14,819 bases of DNA. Source: DASUFI01 sp036274635. GTDB taxonomy: Bacteria > Planctomycetota > B15-G4. A program made the translations under genes and the position numbers. The notes beneath the pieces are model-generated. The model made no database searches. It saw only the letters and a program-made list of their open reading frames with translations, and was not told where the DNA came from. Positions 1 through 6,274 of the stretch are shown in pieces (the first letter of the stretch is position 1; the number at the start of each line of letters is the position of its first letter). Location: assembly GCA_036274635.1 (NCBI GenBank), contig DASUFI010000325.1:1-14819 (forward strand). The letters are read 5' to 3'.

Positions 1-1
1 C

Positions 2-52
2 GCGCACACGCTGTGCGACCTGGTCGAGCGCGCGCTCTTCCCCAAGCCGTGA
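2..52 (+). CDS. gmhA: C-terminal end of a gene, probably phosphoheptose isomerase GmhA (partial)
   Basis: Only the last 16 codons and a TGA stop are inside the window, reading AHTLCDLVERALFPKP. The pattern H-x-L-C-[DE]-L-[VI]-E resembles the final helix of SIS-fold sedoheptulose-7-phosphate isomerases. The following gene, gmhB, acts two steps later in the same heptose pathway, which supports this reading. The stop overlaps the GTG of gmhB as GTGA at 49-52, so the two genes are probably translationally coupled. The identity is an inference from a very short tail plus context; another SIS protein, or an unrelated gene, is possible. Confidence 0.5.
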   Translation, partial: AHTLCDLVERALFPKP

Positions 53-609
53 GCGACGAGCAGCCCCGCCCGGCGGTCTTCCTCGACCGCGACGGCACGC
101 TCATCGAGGAGCGCGGCTACCCGGCGTGCGAGGAGGACATCCTGCCCCTGCCCGGAGTGGGCCTCGCGCTGCAGCGCCTCGGCGAGGCCGGCTTCCTGCG
201 CATCGTGCTGACCAACCAGTCCGGCGTCGCGCGCGGCCTGTACACGGAGGAGGACCTCGGCCGCCTGCACGCGGACATGGCGCGCAAGCTGGCCGCGCAG
301 GGCGGCGCGATCGACGCCATCTACTATTGCCCGCACCATCCCGAGGGCAGCGCCGTGGCGTATGCCTTCGCCTGCGCGTGCCGCAAGCCTGGGAGCGGGC
401 TGCTGGACATGGCGCTGGCGGAGCACGCGATCGACCTGCCCCGCAGCGTGTTCATCGGGGACGGCGTGCGGGATCTGTACCCGGAGGCCGGGCCGGTGAG
501 AGCCAGGATCCTGCTGCGGTCGGGGCATCCGCTGCCGGCGGACGCGCAGGCGGATCACATCGCGAAGGATCTCGGGCAGGCCGTGGAGTGGCTGCTGGCG
601 CGGCCCTAG
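49..609 (+). CDS. gmhB: D-glycero-D-manno-heptose 1,7-bisphosphate 7-phosphatase (HAD family)
   Basis: This 186-residue protein should remove the 7-phosphate from heptose 1,7-bisphosphate on the way to the ADP- or GDP-heptose used in LPS core or S-layer/capsule glycans; it acts in the cytosol. The HAD motif DRDGT lies at 13-17 with Asp13 and Asp15. Motif 2 is TNQSG (55-59). Lys113 in CRKPG and FIGDGVRD (135-142, Asp138 and Asp142) supply motifs 3 and 4. The zinc site of GmhB is present as C94-P-H96 and C109-A-C111. Length matches the family. The GTG at 49 is chosen because it overlaps the upstream stop (GTGA) and puts the protein start just before the first strand; an in-frame GTG at 13 would add residues unlike the family. 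The zinc cysteines favour GmhB over HisB-type phosphatases. Confidence 0.87.
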   Translation: MSDEQPRPAVFLDRDGTLIEERGYPACEEDILPLPGVGLALQRLGEAGFLRIVLTNQSGVARGLYTEEDLGRLHADMARKLAAQGGAIDAIYYCPHHPEGSAVAYAFACACRKPGSGLLDMALAEHAIDLPRSVFIGDGVRDLYPEAGPVRARILLRSGHPLPADAQADHIAKDLGQAVEWLLARP

Positions 610-648
610 TCGCCGGGCGCGTTGGCCGCTCAGGCGTCCGAATGGCGC

Positions 649-1227
649 ATGATGCTGCTGGTGATCGACCTGCGAAAGACGCCGCTCTTCCTGCGAATCG
701 GGCTGATGTGGTGGGTCGTGCTGCTCGCCTGGGAGCCCTCCCGCCGCTTCATCTTGTTCGAGTTCACGTTGGACGGACTTGTGGGCAGCACTGGCCTCGC
801 GGGTTCACCCCGCGTGTTGCGCGCCGGTATCTCGCTGGCCGAGGCGCTGGCTTCCGGCTGGGTCGTGGTGCGCTGGATGCGGTCGTCGGGCGGCGCCGGG
901 AAGTCGACATGGGGTCTGCTGGGCTGGTCCGTCCTGCTGTCACTGTTCGCTGTCGTCACGTGGTGGATCGTTCTGGCTTCGACGGCTCTGCTGGAACTGG
1001 GCGAACCTCTCGGGGAACGCCTCGGCCGTGTGCTCTTCGGCCTGTGGCAGGTCGTGTATGTCCCATGGCTTGCCTTCACGCACTACTGGGGCGCCACGTG
1101 GATTGTTGTCCCGCTCGCTGTAGCGACGGTCTTGATCGTGAGGACTGCCGAGCCTTCGCGTGAACAGCGCGGCGCGGGGGGACACGGCGATGCAGCAGCT
1201 CCGGTGGCCTCGCGCTCCACCAGGTGA
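649..1227 (+). CDS. Small polytopic membrane protein, copy 1 of a tandem pair
   Basis: This is a 192-residue hydrophobic protein of unknown function. Likely membrane segments lie near residues 13-37, 58-77, 88-115 and 126-165; the last stretch may be one or two helices. The C-terminal 25 residues are polar and low in complexity. It is clearly paralogous to the next gene: both share RIGLMWWVVLLA near the N-terminus, a GWVV[VA]R motif after the second segment, and ATVLIVR at the end of the last segment. The ATG at 649 (or the adjacent ATG at 652) is preferred over a TTG at 622 because it lines up with the start of the paralogue. No clear ribosome binding site is visible. Base composition is noticeably less GC-rich than in the flanking genes. 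No enzyme motif was recognised. Confidence 0.7.
   Translation: MMLLVIDLRKTPLFLRIGLMWWVVLLAWEPSRRFILFEFTLDGLVGSTGLAGSPRVLRAGISLAEALASGWVVVRWMRSSGGAGKSTWGLLGWSVLLSLFAVVTWWIVLASTALLELGEPLGERLGRVLFGLWQVVYVPWLAFTHYWGATWIVVPLAVATVLIVRTAEPSREQRGAGGHGDAAAPVASRSTR
1222..1227 (+). promoter_or_regulatory. Ribosome binding site AGGTGA overlapping a stop codon
   Basis: AGGTGA lies seven bases before the ATG at 1235, and its last three bases are the TGA stop of the upstream paralogue. It supports the 1235 start over the upstream in-frame GTG at 1160 and suggests that translation of the second membrane protein is coupled to that of the first. Confidence 0.5.
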
Positions 1228-1234
1228 AGCAGCC

Positions 1235-1792
1235 ATGATGAGTGGCCGTCGCGTACCCCTCTTCGTGCGCATCGGCCTGATGTGGTGGGTCGTGCTACTT
1301 GCCTATCCGCTGTCGCGGCCGTTCCTGCTCTACGCCAATCCCTTCATGGGCGAGGGGTTTCCGGACTCCGGCTACACGCCCCCGGCCGGCCTGGCCGCGA
1401 TCGGACTCGGTGGCCTCTCGCTGCTGCACGCCATCGCCGCGGGCTGGGTCGTCGCGAGGGCACTGGAGGTGTTCGAGCCTGCGTCAGGGTTCGGGAAGAC
1501 CGTGACACGCGGTGTCTTCGTGGCGTGGTTCGCGGTCTCCAGCTGGATCTTCCTCGTCATGGCCAGTCTCTGCCTGCGCAGCGGCGGCACCCTGCTGCAG
1601 CGCCTCGGCGAGGTCGCCCAGGCGGGTTTCGCGTCGATCCTGGCCTTGCCCCTCTTCGCCTTCACCCTGTTCTGGAAGGCGACGTGTCCCCTGATCCCGC
1701 TCGGTATCGCGACGGTGCTGATCGTACGCCGCGACCTAGAACGAGCCGAAGCTGCCGGGTCCAGCGCAGGTCAGGTAGCAAAGGCGTCGTAG
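1235..1792 (+). CDS. Small polytopic membrane protein, copy 2 of a tandem pair
   Basis: This 185-residue membrane protein resembles the preceding gene along its whole length, with hydrophobic segments near residues 10-34, 52-77, 92-114 and 130-165. The region RIGLMWWVVLLA (12-23) is identical in the two copies, and the DNA there shares an exact 20-base match (703-722 and 1277-1296). The loop after the first segment differs most: it is longer here and rich in Pro and Gly. The short C-terminal tail (RRDLERAEA and on) is charged. The start at 1235 has an AGGTGA ribosome binding site, with a seven-base gap from the preceding stop. The gene ends one base before the end of the convergent FemAB-like gene. 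No family was recognised; a role in the envelope is only suggested by hydrophobicity. Confidence 0.75.
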   Translation: MMSGRRVPLFVRIGLMWWVVLLAYPLSRPFLLYANPFMGEGFPDSGYTPPAGLAAIGLGGLSLLHAIAAGWVVARALEVFEPASGFGKTVTRGVFVAWFAVSSWIFLVMASLCLRSGGTLLQRLGEVAQAGFASILALPLFAFTLFWKATCPLIPLGIATVLIVRRDLERAEAAGSSAGQVAKAS

Positions 1793-1793
1793 G

Positions 1794-2831
1794 TTACGGC
1801 ACGTTCCTCATCACCGCCGGCCCCACCAGCCGCGCCAGCCACGCCGGCAGGCTCGCCAGGATCCGCCGCGGCAGCACCATGCGAGGGTTGTCCGGGTTGA
1901 TCTGTGGCGGGTGGCCGCCGTGCGGGAAGAAGAACTGGTAGTCCAGGGGCGTGGGCTCGAAGCCCATGTGGCGCTTGAAGGCCGCCGGGCCGGAGTTGGC
2001 GCGGCTGCGGCCGAAGTCGAAGGTGCGCAGGCCGAGGCGCACGGCCTCCTCCATGAGCGCCGCGTACATGGCGTTGTTGGCGCCCAGCCTGTCCACGTCC
2101 GGCGCGGCGCCGGAGTAGTACGGATACAGCGTGTCGCCGGCCCGCAGCGAGATGACCGCCGAGAGCAGCCGGCCGCCGGGCTCGCGCAGCCCGTGCAGCA
2201 GCGCGCGCGGGCCGAAGAGGTCCAGGAGCCGGCGGAAGTAGCTCGGAGCGAAGACCGGCGAGCCGAGGCTCTGCTTGTTGTGCACGTAGAGGCGGTAGAA
2301 GTCGTCGAAGAGCGCCGGGCCGCCGATGAGCTCGAGGCGGTGGCGGTCGCGCGCCTTGCGCACCTCGGCGCGCGCCTTGCGGGGGACGAGGCCGAGCACG
2401 TCCTCCACCCGCGGCGGCAGCGCGCGGCGGTAGGTCTCGTAGAGCGGGAAGGACTCGTGCCGCGTGAGGCCCGGGCCCAGCCAGCGCAGCTCGAGGAAGC
2501 GCGCCGAGGCGCGCCGCGCGAGGACCTGGCCGCCCTCGTCCAGCGCGTGCAGGACCTCCTCCTCCTGCGCGAGGATGCCGCCGTAGACCCCGAAGGGCAC
2601 CGACACGAGGCGCCGCCCCGTGAGCGGCGCGGTCACCAGCGCCAGCGGCAGCACGCCGGCCACGTCGCGCCCGCGCCAGGCCACCAGGGTCTGCGTCTCG
2701 AAGCGGAAGGTCGCGCGCACGAGGTCCAGCCAGCGCGTCTCGTGGAAGGGCGAGCCCAGCGGGTGCCGCGCCACGAAGCGGTCGGCCTCGCGGGCGTAGC
2801 GCAGGTCCAGCAGCTCGACGCGCAGGCTCAC
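1794..2831 (-). CDS. FemAB-like GNAT-fold transferase, exosortase/PEP-CTERM-associated type
   Basis: This 345-residue protein has the two GNAT-like halves of the FemAB/CelD superfamily. FemAB enzymes of Gram-positives add amino acids to peptidoglycan precursors; this Gram-negative subgroup (TIGR03019 in family nomenclature) travels with exosortase and exopolysaccharide genes and its substrate is unknown, though a sugar or lipid-linked precursor is a reasonable guess. Diagnostic stretches are LYPYYSGA near 235-242, FDFGRSRANSGPAAFKRHMG near 271-290, FEPTPLDYQFFF (291-302) and the tail NPDNPRMVLPRRILASLPAW followed by LGP-like residues and RNVP. There is no signal peptide, so it acts in the cytosol. 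The GTG at 2831 overlaps the TGA of the upstream membrane glycosyltransferase (GTGA, 2831 to 2828). It is the last gene of the four-gene block. The family call rests on recalled motif patterns, not on a search. Confidence 0.85.
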   Translation of the reverse strand: MSLRVELLDLRYAREADRFVARHPLGSPFHETRWLDLVRATFRFETQTLVAWRGRDVAGVLPLALVTAPLTGRRLVSVPFGVYGGILAQEEEVLHALDEGGQVLARRASARFLELRWLGPGLTRHESFPLYETYRRALPPRVEDVLGLVPRKARAEVRKARDRHRLELIGGPALFDDFYRLYVHNKQSLGSPVFAPSYFRRLLDLFGPRALLHGLREPGGRLLSAVISLRAGDTLYPYYSGAAPDVDRLGANNAMYAALMEEAVRLGLRTFDFGRSRANSGPAAFKRHMGFEPTPLDYQFFFPHGGHPPQINPDNPRMVLPRRILASLPAWLARLVGPAVMRNVP

Positions 2832-4198
2832 CGCACGCGCTCGGTGCGCTGGTAGACGACCAGCTGGTTGTCGTGCCGCACCAGCAGCGGCGGCGGCGGG
2901 CCGATGCGCGCGCGTTCCGTGAAGTACTGCGCCAGCCAGGTCTCGAAGTCCGCGCCGTAGGTGCCCCCGAGGCGGTTGGCCTTGAGCACCACCCAGACGT
3001 CGTGCTTGCTGCGCGGGAATCCGTCGAGCTGCTTCCGGGTGAGGTCCTCCTCGGAGGTCTGGGCCTGCTCCCAGCCCTGGCGCTGGAAGTAGAGGTCGAG
3101 CAGCGCGTGCTCGTCGGCCACGAAGATGTCGTCCGGGGCGGCGTTCCGCGCCAGCCACGCCGCGGCGCCGCGCATGTCGGAGCGGTCGCCGTCGCGCGCG
3201 AGAGCCCAGAGCTGCGGCGCCGGCGCCAGCACCGCGGCGGCGACGAGCGCGCCCCGCAGCGTCGGGCGGCGGGCCAGGGCCACCGCGCCGCGACCGGCGA
3301 GGAGCAGCAGCGCCGGGACCGCGGCCATGGCGTAGCGCTGCTGCACGGACGCCGCCAGCAGCGACAGCCCGAGCAGCAGGGCCACGGGCACGACGGCGCA
3401 CGCGAGGAGCAGCCGGTCGCCCGGCGCCGGCGCGCGCAGCGCGGGCCACGCGCCCGCCGCGACGAGCAGCAGCGCCGCCGGACCGACGGCGTAGCCGAGC
3501 CCCGCGAGCAGGTGCAGCGTGTCGTAGCTGGCCAGGGCGTGACGCGCGAGCGCCGCCTGCACGATCCTCGGCAGCGTGCTTCCGCCCCACAGCAGCCAGG
3601 CCCCGCCGGCCACGGCGCCGGCCGCGGTCGCCGCCAGGACAGCGCGCAGCGGGAAGCGCCGCGCGAGCGGCGGCACCACGAGGCACGGCAGCAGCAGCAG
3701 CGCCGAGGGATGGCACAGCGCCGCCAGCACGCCGCACAGCAGCGCCCGCCACGGTCGCTGCCGCGGGCCGGGCAGCGCGTGCAGCGTGGCCAGCGTCGCG
3801 AAGAGCAGCAGCGGCGCATAGAAGCGCGCCTCCTGCGAGTGGTACACGAGCCAGGGCGAGAGCGCGGCGAGCAGCGCCGCGACGAGGGCCTCGCCGGCCG
3901 GCACCGCGTCGCGGCGCAGCCAGAGCAGCGCGGCCACCGCGAGCAGCCCGCACAGCGCCGACGCCGCGCGCAGCCCGAGCTCGTTCAGCCCGAGCAGCGC
4001 CGCCGAGCCGGCCATGAGCACGTAGCCCAGCGGATAGCTGCGCACGCCCGGTTCGGCGTGTCCGTCGAGCAGCTTCTGCACGCCGTAGTAGCTGTAGAGC
4101 TCGTCGCCGTCGAGGCTCCAGCGCGACAGACCCTGCACGCGCAGCGCCGCGGCCAGCCCGAGCACGAGCAGCACGGCCAGCAGCGGACGCCGCGTCAC
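2828..4198 (-). CDS. GT-C fold membrane glycosyltransferase (ArnT/PMT-like, GT39/GT83-type)
   Basis: This is a 456-residue polytopic protein with about ten hydrophobic segments between residues 5 and 330, then a soluble C-terminal region of about 120 residues. Enzymes of this fold move a sugar from a polyprenyl-phosphate donor to an acceptor on the periplasmic side. The first external loop carries LDGDELYSYYG (29-39), the acidic motif that usually holds the catalytic Asp/Glu. SQEARFYAPL (121-130) matches the conserved S-x-E-x-R-x-Y element, and QRYAMAAVPALLLLAG (287-302) matches the late R-Y helix. The GTG at 4198 overlaps the upstream TGA as GTGA; the open frame continues far upstream, but those residues overlie the GT2 gene. 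Upstream lie two DPM1/GtrB-like GT2 genes that could make the polyprenyl-phospho-sugar donor, so a donor/transferase partnership is plausible. The acceptor is unknown. Confidence 0.82.
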   Translation of the reverse strand: MTRRPLLAVLLVLGLAAALRVQGLSRWSLDGDELYSYYGVQKLLDGHAEPGVRSYPLGYVLMAGSAALLGLNELGLRAASALCGLLAVAALLWLRRDAVPAGEALVAALLAALSPWLVYHSQEARFYAPLLLFATLATLHALPGPRQRPWRALLCGVLAALCHPSALLLLPCLVVPPLARRFPLRAVLAATAAGAVAGGAWLLWGGSTLPRIVQAALARHALASYDTLHLLAGLGYAVGPAALLLVAAGAWPALRAPAPGDRLLLACAVVPVALLLGLSLLAASVQQRYAMAAVPALLLLAGRGAVALARRPTLRGALVAAAVLAPAPQLWALARDGDRSDMRGAAAWLARNAAPDDIFVADEHALLDLYFQRQGWEQAQTSEEDLTRKQLDGFPRSKHDVWVVLKANRLGGTYGADFETWLAQYFTERARIGPPPPLLVRHDNQLVVYQRTERVR

Positions 4199-5235
4199 GC
4201 GCCGCCCCGGCGACCCGGCGCGTCGCTGCGCTCCTCCCGGCTCTCTTCCTTGCGCTCGCGCGGCGGCGGCTCGGACGGCAGGCCCGGCGGCAGCTCGCGC
4301 TCCAGCGTGTAGTCGCGCACGTTGCGGGCGTTGGTGAAGATGATGATCTCGGCCACAAGACCCAGCGAGAAGACCATCACGCCCATGACCACCAGCGCCA
4401 CGCCGATGAGCAGCGAGGCTCGGTTGGAGAGGTCGCTCTGCAGGCTCCAGCCATTGAGGTAGTTGAGGAACAGGTAGCCGCAGATGGCCATGCCGGCGAG
4501 CACCGACAGGCCGCCCGCCACGCCGAAGAAGCGCAGGGGCTTGGTGGTGAAGCGCGTGAGGAAGAGCAGCGCGACCACGTCCAGCAGGCGCCGCACGTAG
4601 ACGCCGATGCCGAAGAAGCCGTGCCGGCCGCGCTCGCGCAGGTGGCGCACGCGCACCTCGCCCACGCGGAAGCCGCGGCGGTGCGCCAGCACCGGCAGGA
4701 AGCGGCTGACGTTGCCCTCCACCAGCACCTCGTCGATGACCGCGCGCCGCAGCCCGGTGAGGCCGCAGTTGAGATCGTGCAGCTGCACGCCGGTGAAGGC
4801 CGACATGACGCGGTTGTACATCCAGCTCTGCAGCCGGTTGACCCACGGGTCCACGCGCGGCACGCGCCAGCCGGCCACGAGGTCGTAGTCGCGGTCGAGC
4901 GCGTCCAGCACGTGGTGGATGTCGCCCGGGTCCAGCTGCATGTAGCTGGGCAGCGAGATTACGCAGCGTCCGCGCGCCTCGCGGTAGCCCACGGTGAGCG
5001 CGCGCTCCTCGCCGAAGGACTGGTTGAAGTGCAGCAGGCGCACCGCGGCGCCGGCCGGCAGGCGCGCCTTGAGCCGCGCCGTGCGGGCCTCGCCCAGGCC
5101 GTCGAGCACCAGCACCCACTCGAAGCTCATGTCGCGGTCGGCCAGCTCGCCCGAGTACTGGCGGATGATCTCCTCCAGCTCGGGACAGTCGTCCGCCAGG
5201 GCCAGCACGCAGGAGACGTCGACGGGCTCGCTCAC
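4195..5235 (-). CDS. GT2-fold membrane-anchored protein with altered catalytic motifs
   Basis: This 346-residue protein has the layout of DPM1/GtrB-type glycosyltransferases: a GT-A-like domain to about residue 228, then two membrane helices (about 236-260 and 273-300) and a charged tail. It resembles the neighbouring gene at 5232-6182 throughout: LHDLNCGLTGLRR (152-164) against HDFGCTLKAYR, and RFLPVLAHRRGFRVGEV (178-194) against RFIPGLAAAVGARVGER. The usual VVDDGSSDGT is VLVLDGLGEA here, and the DxD stretch MDGDGQNDP is replaced by LPSYMQLDP (95-103), so both DxD aspartates are gone. NQSFGEERALTVGYREARG (71-89) is kept. It may be inactive or may belong to a divergent subfamily. The start GTG at 5235 overlaps the upstream TGA (GTGA). 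The long Arg/Glu/Pro tail from about 317 is poorly conserved in character. Confidence 0.8.
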   Translation of the reverse strand: MSEPVDVSCVLALADDCPELEEIIRQYSGELADRDMSFEWVLVLDGLGEARTARLKARLPAGAAVRLLHFNQSFGEERALTVGYREARGRCVISLPSYMQLDPGDIHHVLDALDRDYDLVAGWRVPRVDPWVNRLQSWMYNRVMSAFTGVQLHDLNCGLTGLRRAVIDEVLVEGNVSRFLPVLAHRRGFRVGEVRVRHLRERGRHGFFGIGVYVRRLLDVVALLFLTRFTTKPLRFFGVAGGLSVLAGMAICGYLFLNYLNGWSLQSDLSNRASLLIGVALVVMGVMVFSLGLVAEIIIFTNARNVRDYTLERELPPGLPSEPPPRERKEESREERSDAPGRRGGA

Positions 5236-6182
5236 GCGACGAAGCTCTCGTGCCGCACCATCGGCGCGTAGGCGCCGTCGCGCGGCCGGGTGGTGCGCAG
5301 GGCCAGCTCGCACATGAGGCCCATCATGAGGAAATAGAAGGACAGGCAGAAGGCCAGCACGGCCACCGACGGCATGACCACCGTGGAGTAGTTCACGAGG
5401 CGCACGGTGGTCGTGTCGACGAAGGCCAGGAAGGTGAGCGCCAGCGCCAGCATGAAGGCGCCGATCGACAGCAGCCCGAAGTAGTGCAGCGGCTGGCCGG
5501 CGAAGCGCACCAGCATGCGCAGCACGACCATGTCCGTGAGCAGCTTGTAGGTGCGCCCGAGGCCGTACTTGCTGTGCCCCTCGCGGCGCGCATGGTGCGC
5601 CACCTCGCGCTCGCCCACGCGCGCGCCCACGGCCGCCGCGAGGCCCGGGATGAAGCGGTGCATGTCGGCATAGAGCGTGACGCGGCGGATGAAGGACGCC
5701 CGGTAGGCCTTGAGCGTGCAGCCGAAGTCGTGCAGGGGCACGCCGGTGATCTGGGCCAGCAGCCGGTTGGCGGCCTGGCTGGGCAGGCGGCGGTAGAGGA
5801 AGCTGTCGGCCCGGTTGCGCCGCCAGCCCGACACGACGTCGTGGCCGGCGTCCAGGTCGGCCAGCAGGCCCTCGATGTCGCGCGGATCGTTCTGCCCGTC
5901 GCCGTCCATGGTCACGAAGACATCCCCGCGCGCAGCCGAGAAACCGGCCGCGAGGGCCGAAGTCTGGCCGAAGTTGCGGCGCAAGCGCAGCACGCGCAGC
6001 CTTCGGCTGTTCCTGCGGTGGGCCTCGAGGACCCTCTCGGTGCCGTCGCTGCTGCCATCGTCCACGACGATGATCTCCGACGGTCGCGGGATCCGGTCGA
6101 GCGCCAGCTCAAGATCGGCGAGCAGCGGACCGATGGATCCCCGTTCGTTGAAGACCGGAATGATGACCGACAGCGTGGCCAC
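5232..6182 (-). CDS. GT2 glycosyltransferase, polyprenyl-phosphate sugar transferase type (DPM1/GtrB/ArnC-like)
   Basis: This 316-residue enzyme should transfer a sugar from a nucleotide donor to a polyprenyl phosphate on the inner face of the membrane. The intact GT-A motifs are SVIIPVFNE (5-13), VDDGSSDGT (40-48) and the metal-binding MDGDGQNDP (92-100). Family signatures HDFGCTLKAYR (151-161), MHRFIPG (174-180) and HSKYGLGR (203-210) follow, and two helices lie near 235-256 and 268-293. The GTG at 6182 is the first gene start of the minus block and has GGAG eight bases upstream (plus-strand 6191-6194). It overlaps the next gene by GTGA. Its product probably feeds the GT-C enzyme further down the block. 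Which sugar is carried cannot be read from sequence. Confidence 0.88.
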   Translation of the reverse strand: MATLSVIIPVFNERGSIGPLLADLELALDRIPRPSEIIVVDDGSSDGTERVLEAHRRNSRRLRVLRLRRNFGQTSALAAGFSAARGDVFVTMDGDGQNDPRDIEGLLADLDAGHDVVSGWRRNRADSFLYRRLPSQAANRLLAQITGVPLHDFGCTLKAYRASFIRRVTLYADMHRFIPGLAAAVGARVGEREVAHHARREGHSKYGLGRTYKLLTDMVVLRMLVRFAGQPLHYFGLLSIGAFMLALALTFLAFVDTTTVRLVNYSTVVMPSVAVLAFCLSFYFLMMGLMCELALRTTRPRDGAYAPMVRHESFVA

Positions 6183-6274
6183 GCAGCCGACTCCGGGGGC
6201 CCTGCGCCCGGCCGCGCTCCGGCGCGTCGCCGGCGGCGGGCGAACGGAAGCATCGTAACTTCCCGGTCGCTAAC
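6183..6274. promoter_or_regulatory. Divergent intergenic region between the GT2 block and the kinase/TPR pair
   Basis: These 92 bases separate two divergent transcription units, so promoters for both should lie here or just inside the genes. The left part is almost pure GC; the right end is relatively AT-richer, with TAACTT at 6256-6261 as a weak -10-like element for the plus-strand gene. No convincing -35 box, operator palindrome or leader structure was seen. The assignment rests on gene orientation. Confidence 0.35.

Noticed and set aside
126..1163. A 345-codon plus-strand frame across gmhB and the first membrane protein
   Set aside because: It is out of frame with two well-supported genes, and its product is Arg/Ala/Gly-rich without any motif.
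4270..4278. A nine-base match to the inverted-repeat arm (CTCGGACGG)
   Set aside because: It lies inside the coding tail of the GT2-like gene, has no partner arm nearby, and nine bases are easily met by chance at this GC content.
2873..4312. A 479-codon plus-strand frame opposite the GT-C gene
   Set aside because: Its translation is dominated by Arg, Gln and His with no fold; the minus strand shows membrane helices and GT-C motifs.
4199..5119. Upstream extension of the GT-C gene to a start near 5119
   Set aside because: The extra 307 residues are a shadow of the GT2 gene; GTG at 4198 gives a normal first membrane helix and the same GTGA overlap as its neighbours.
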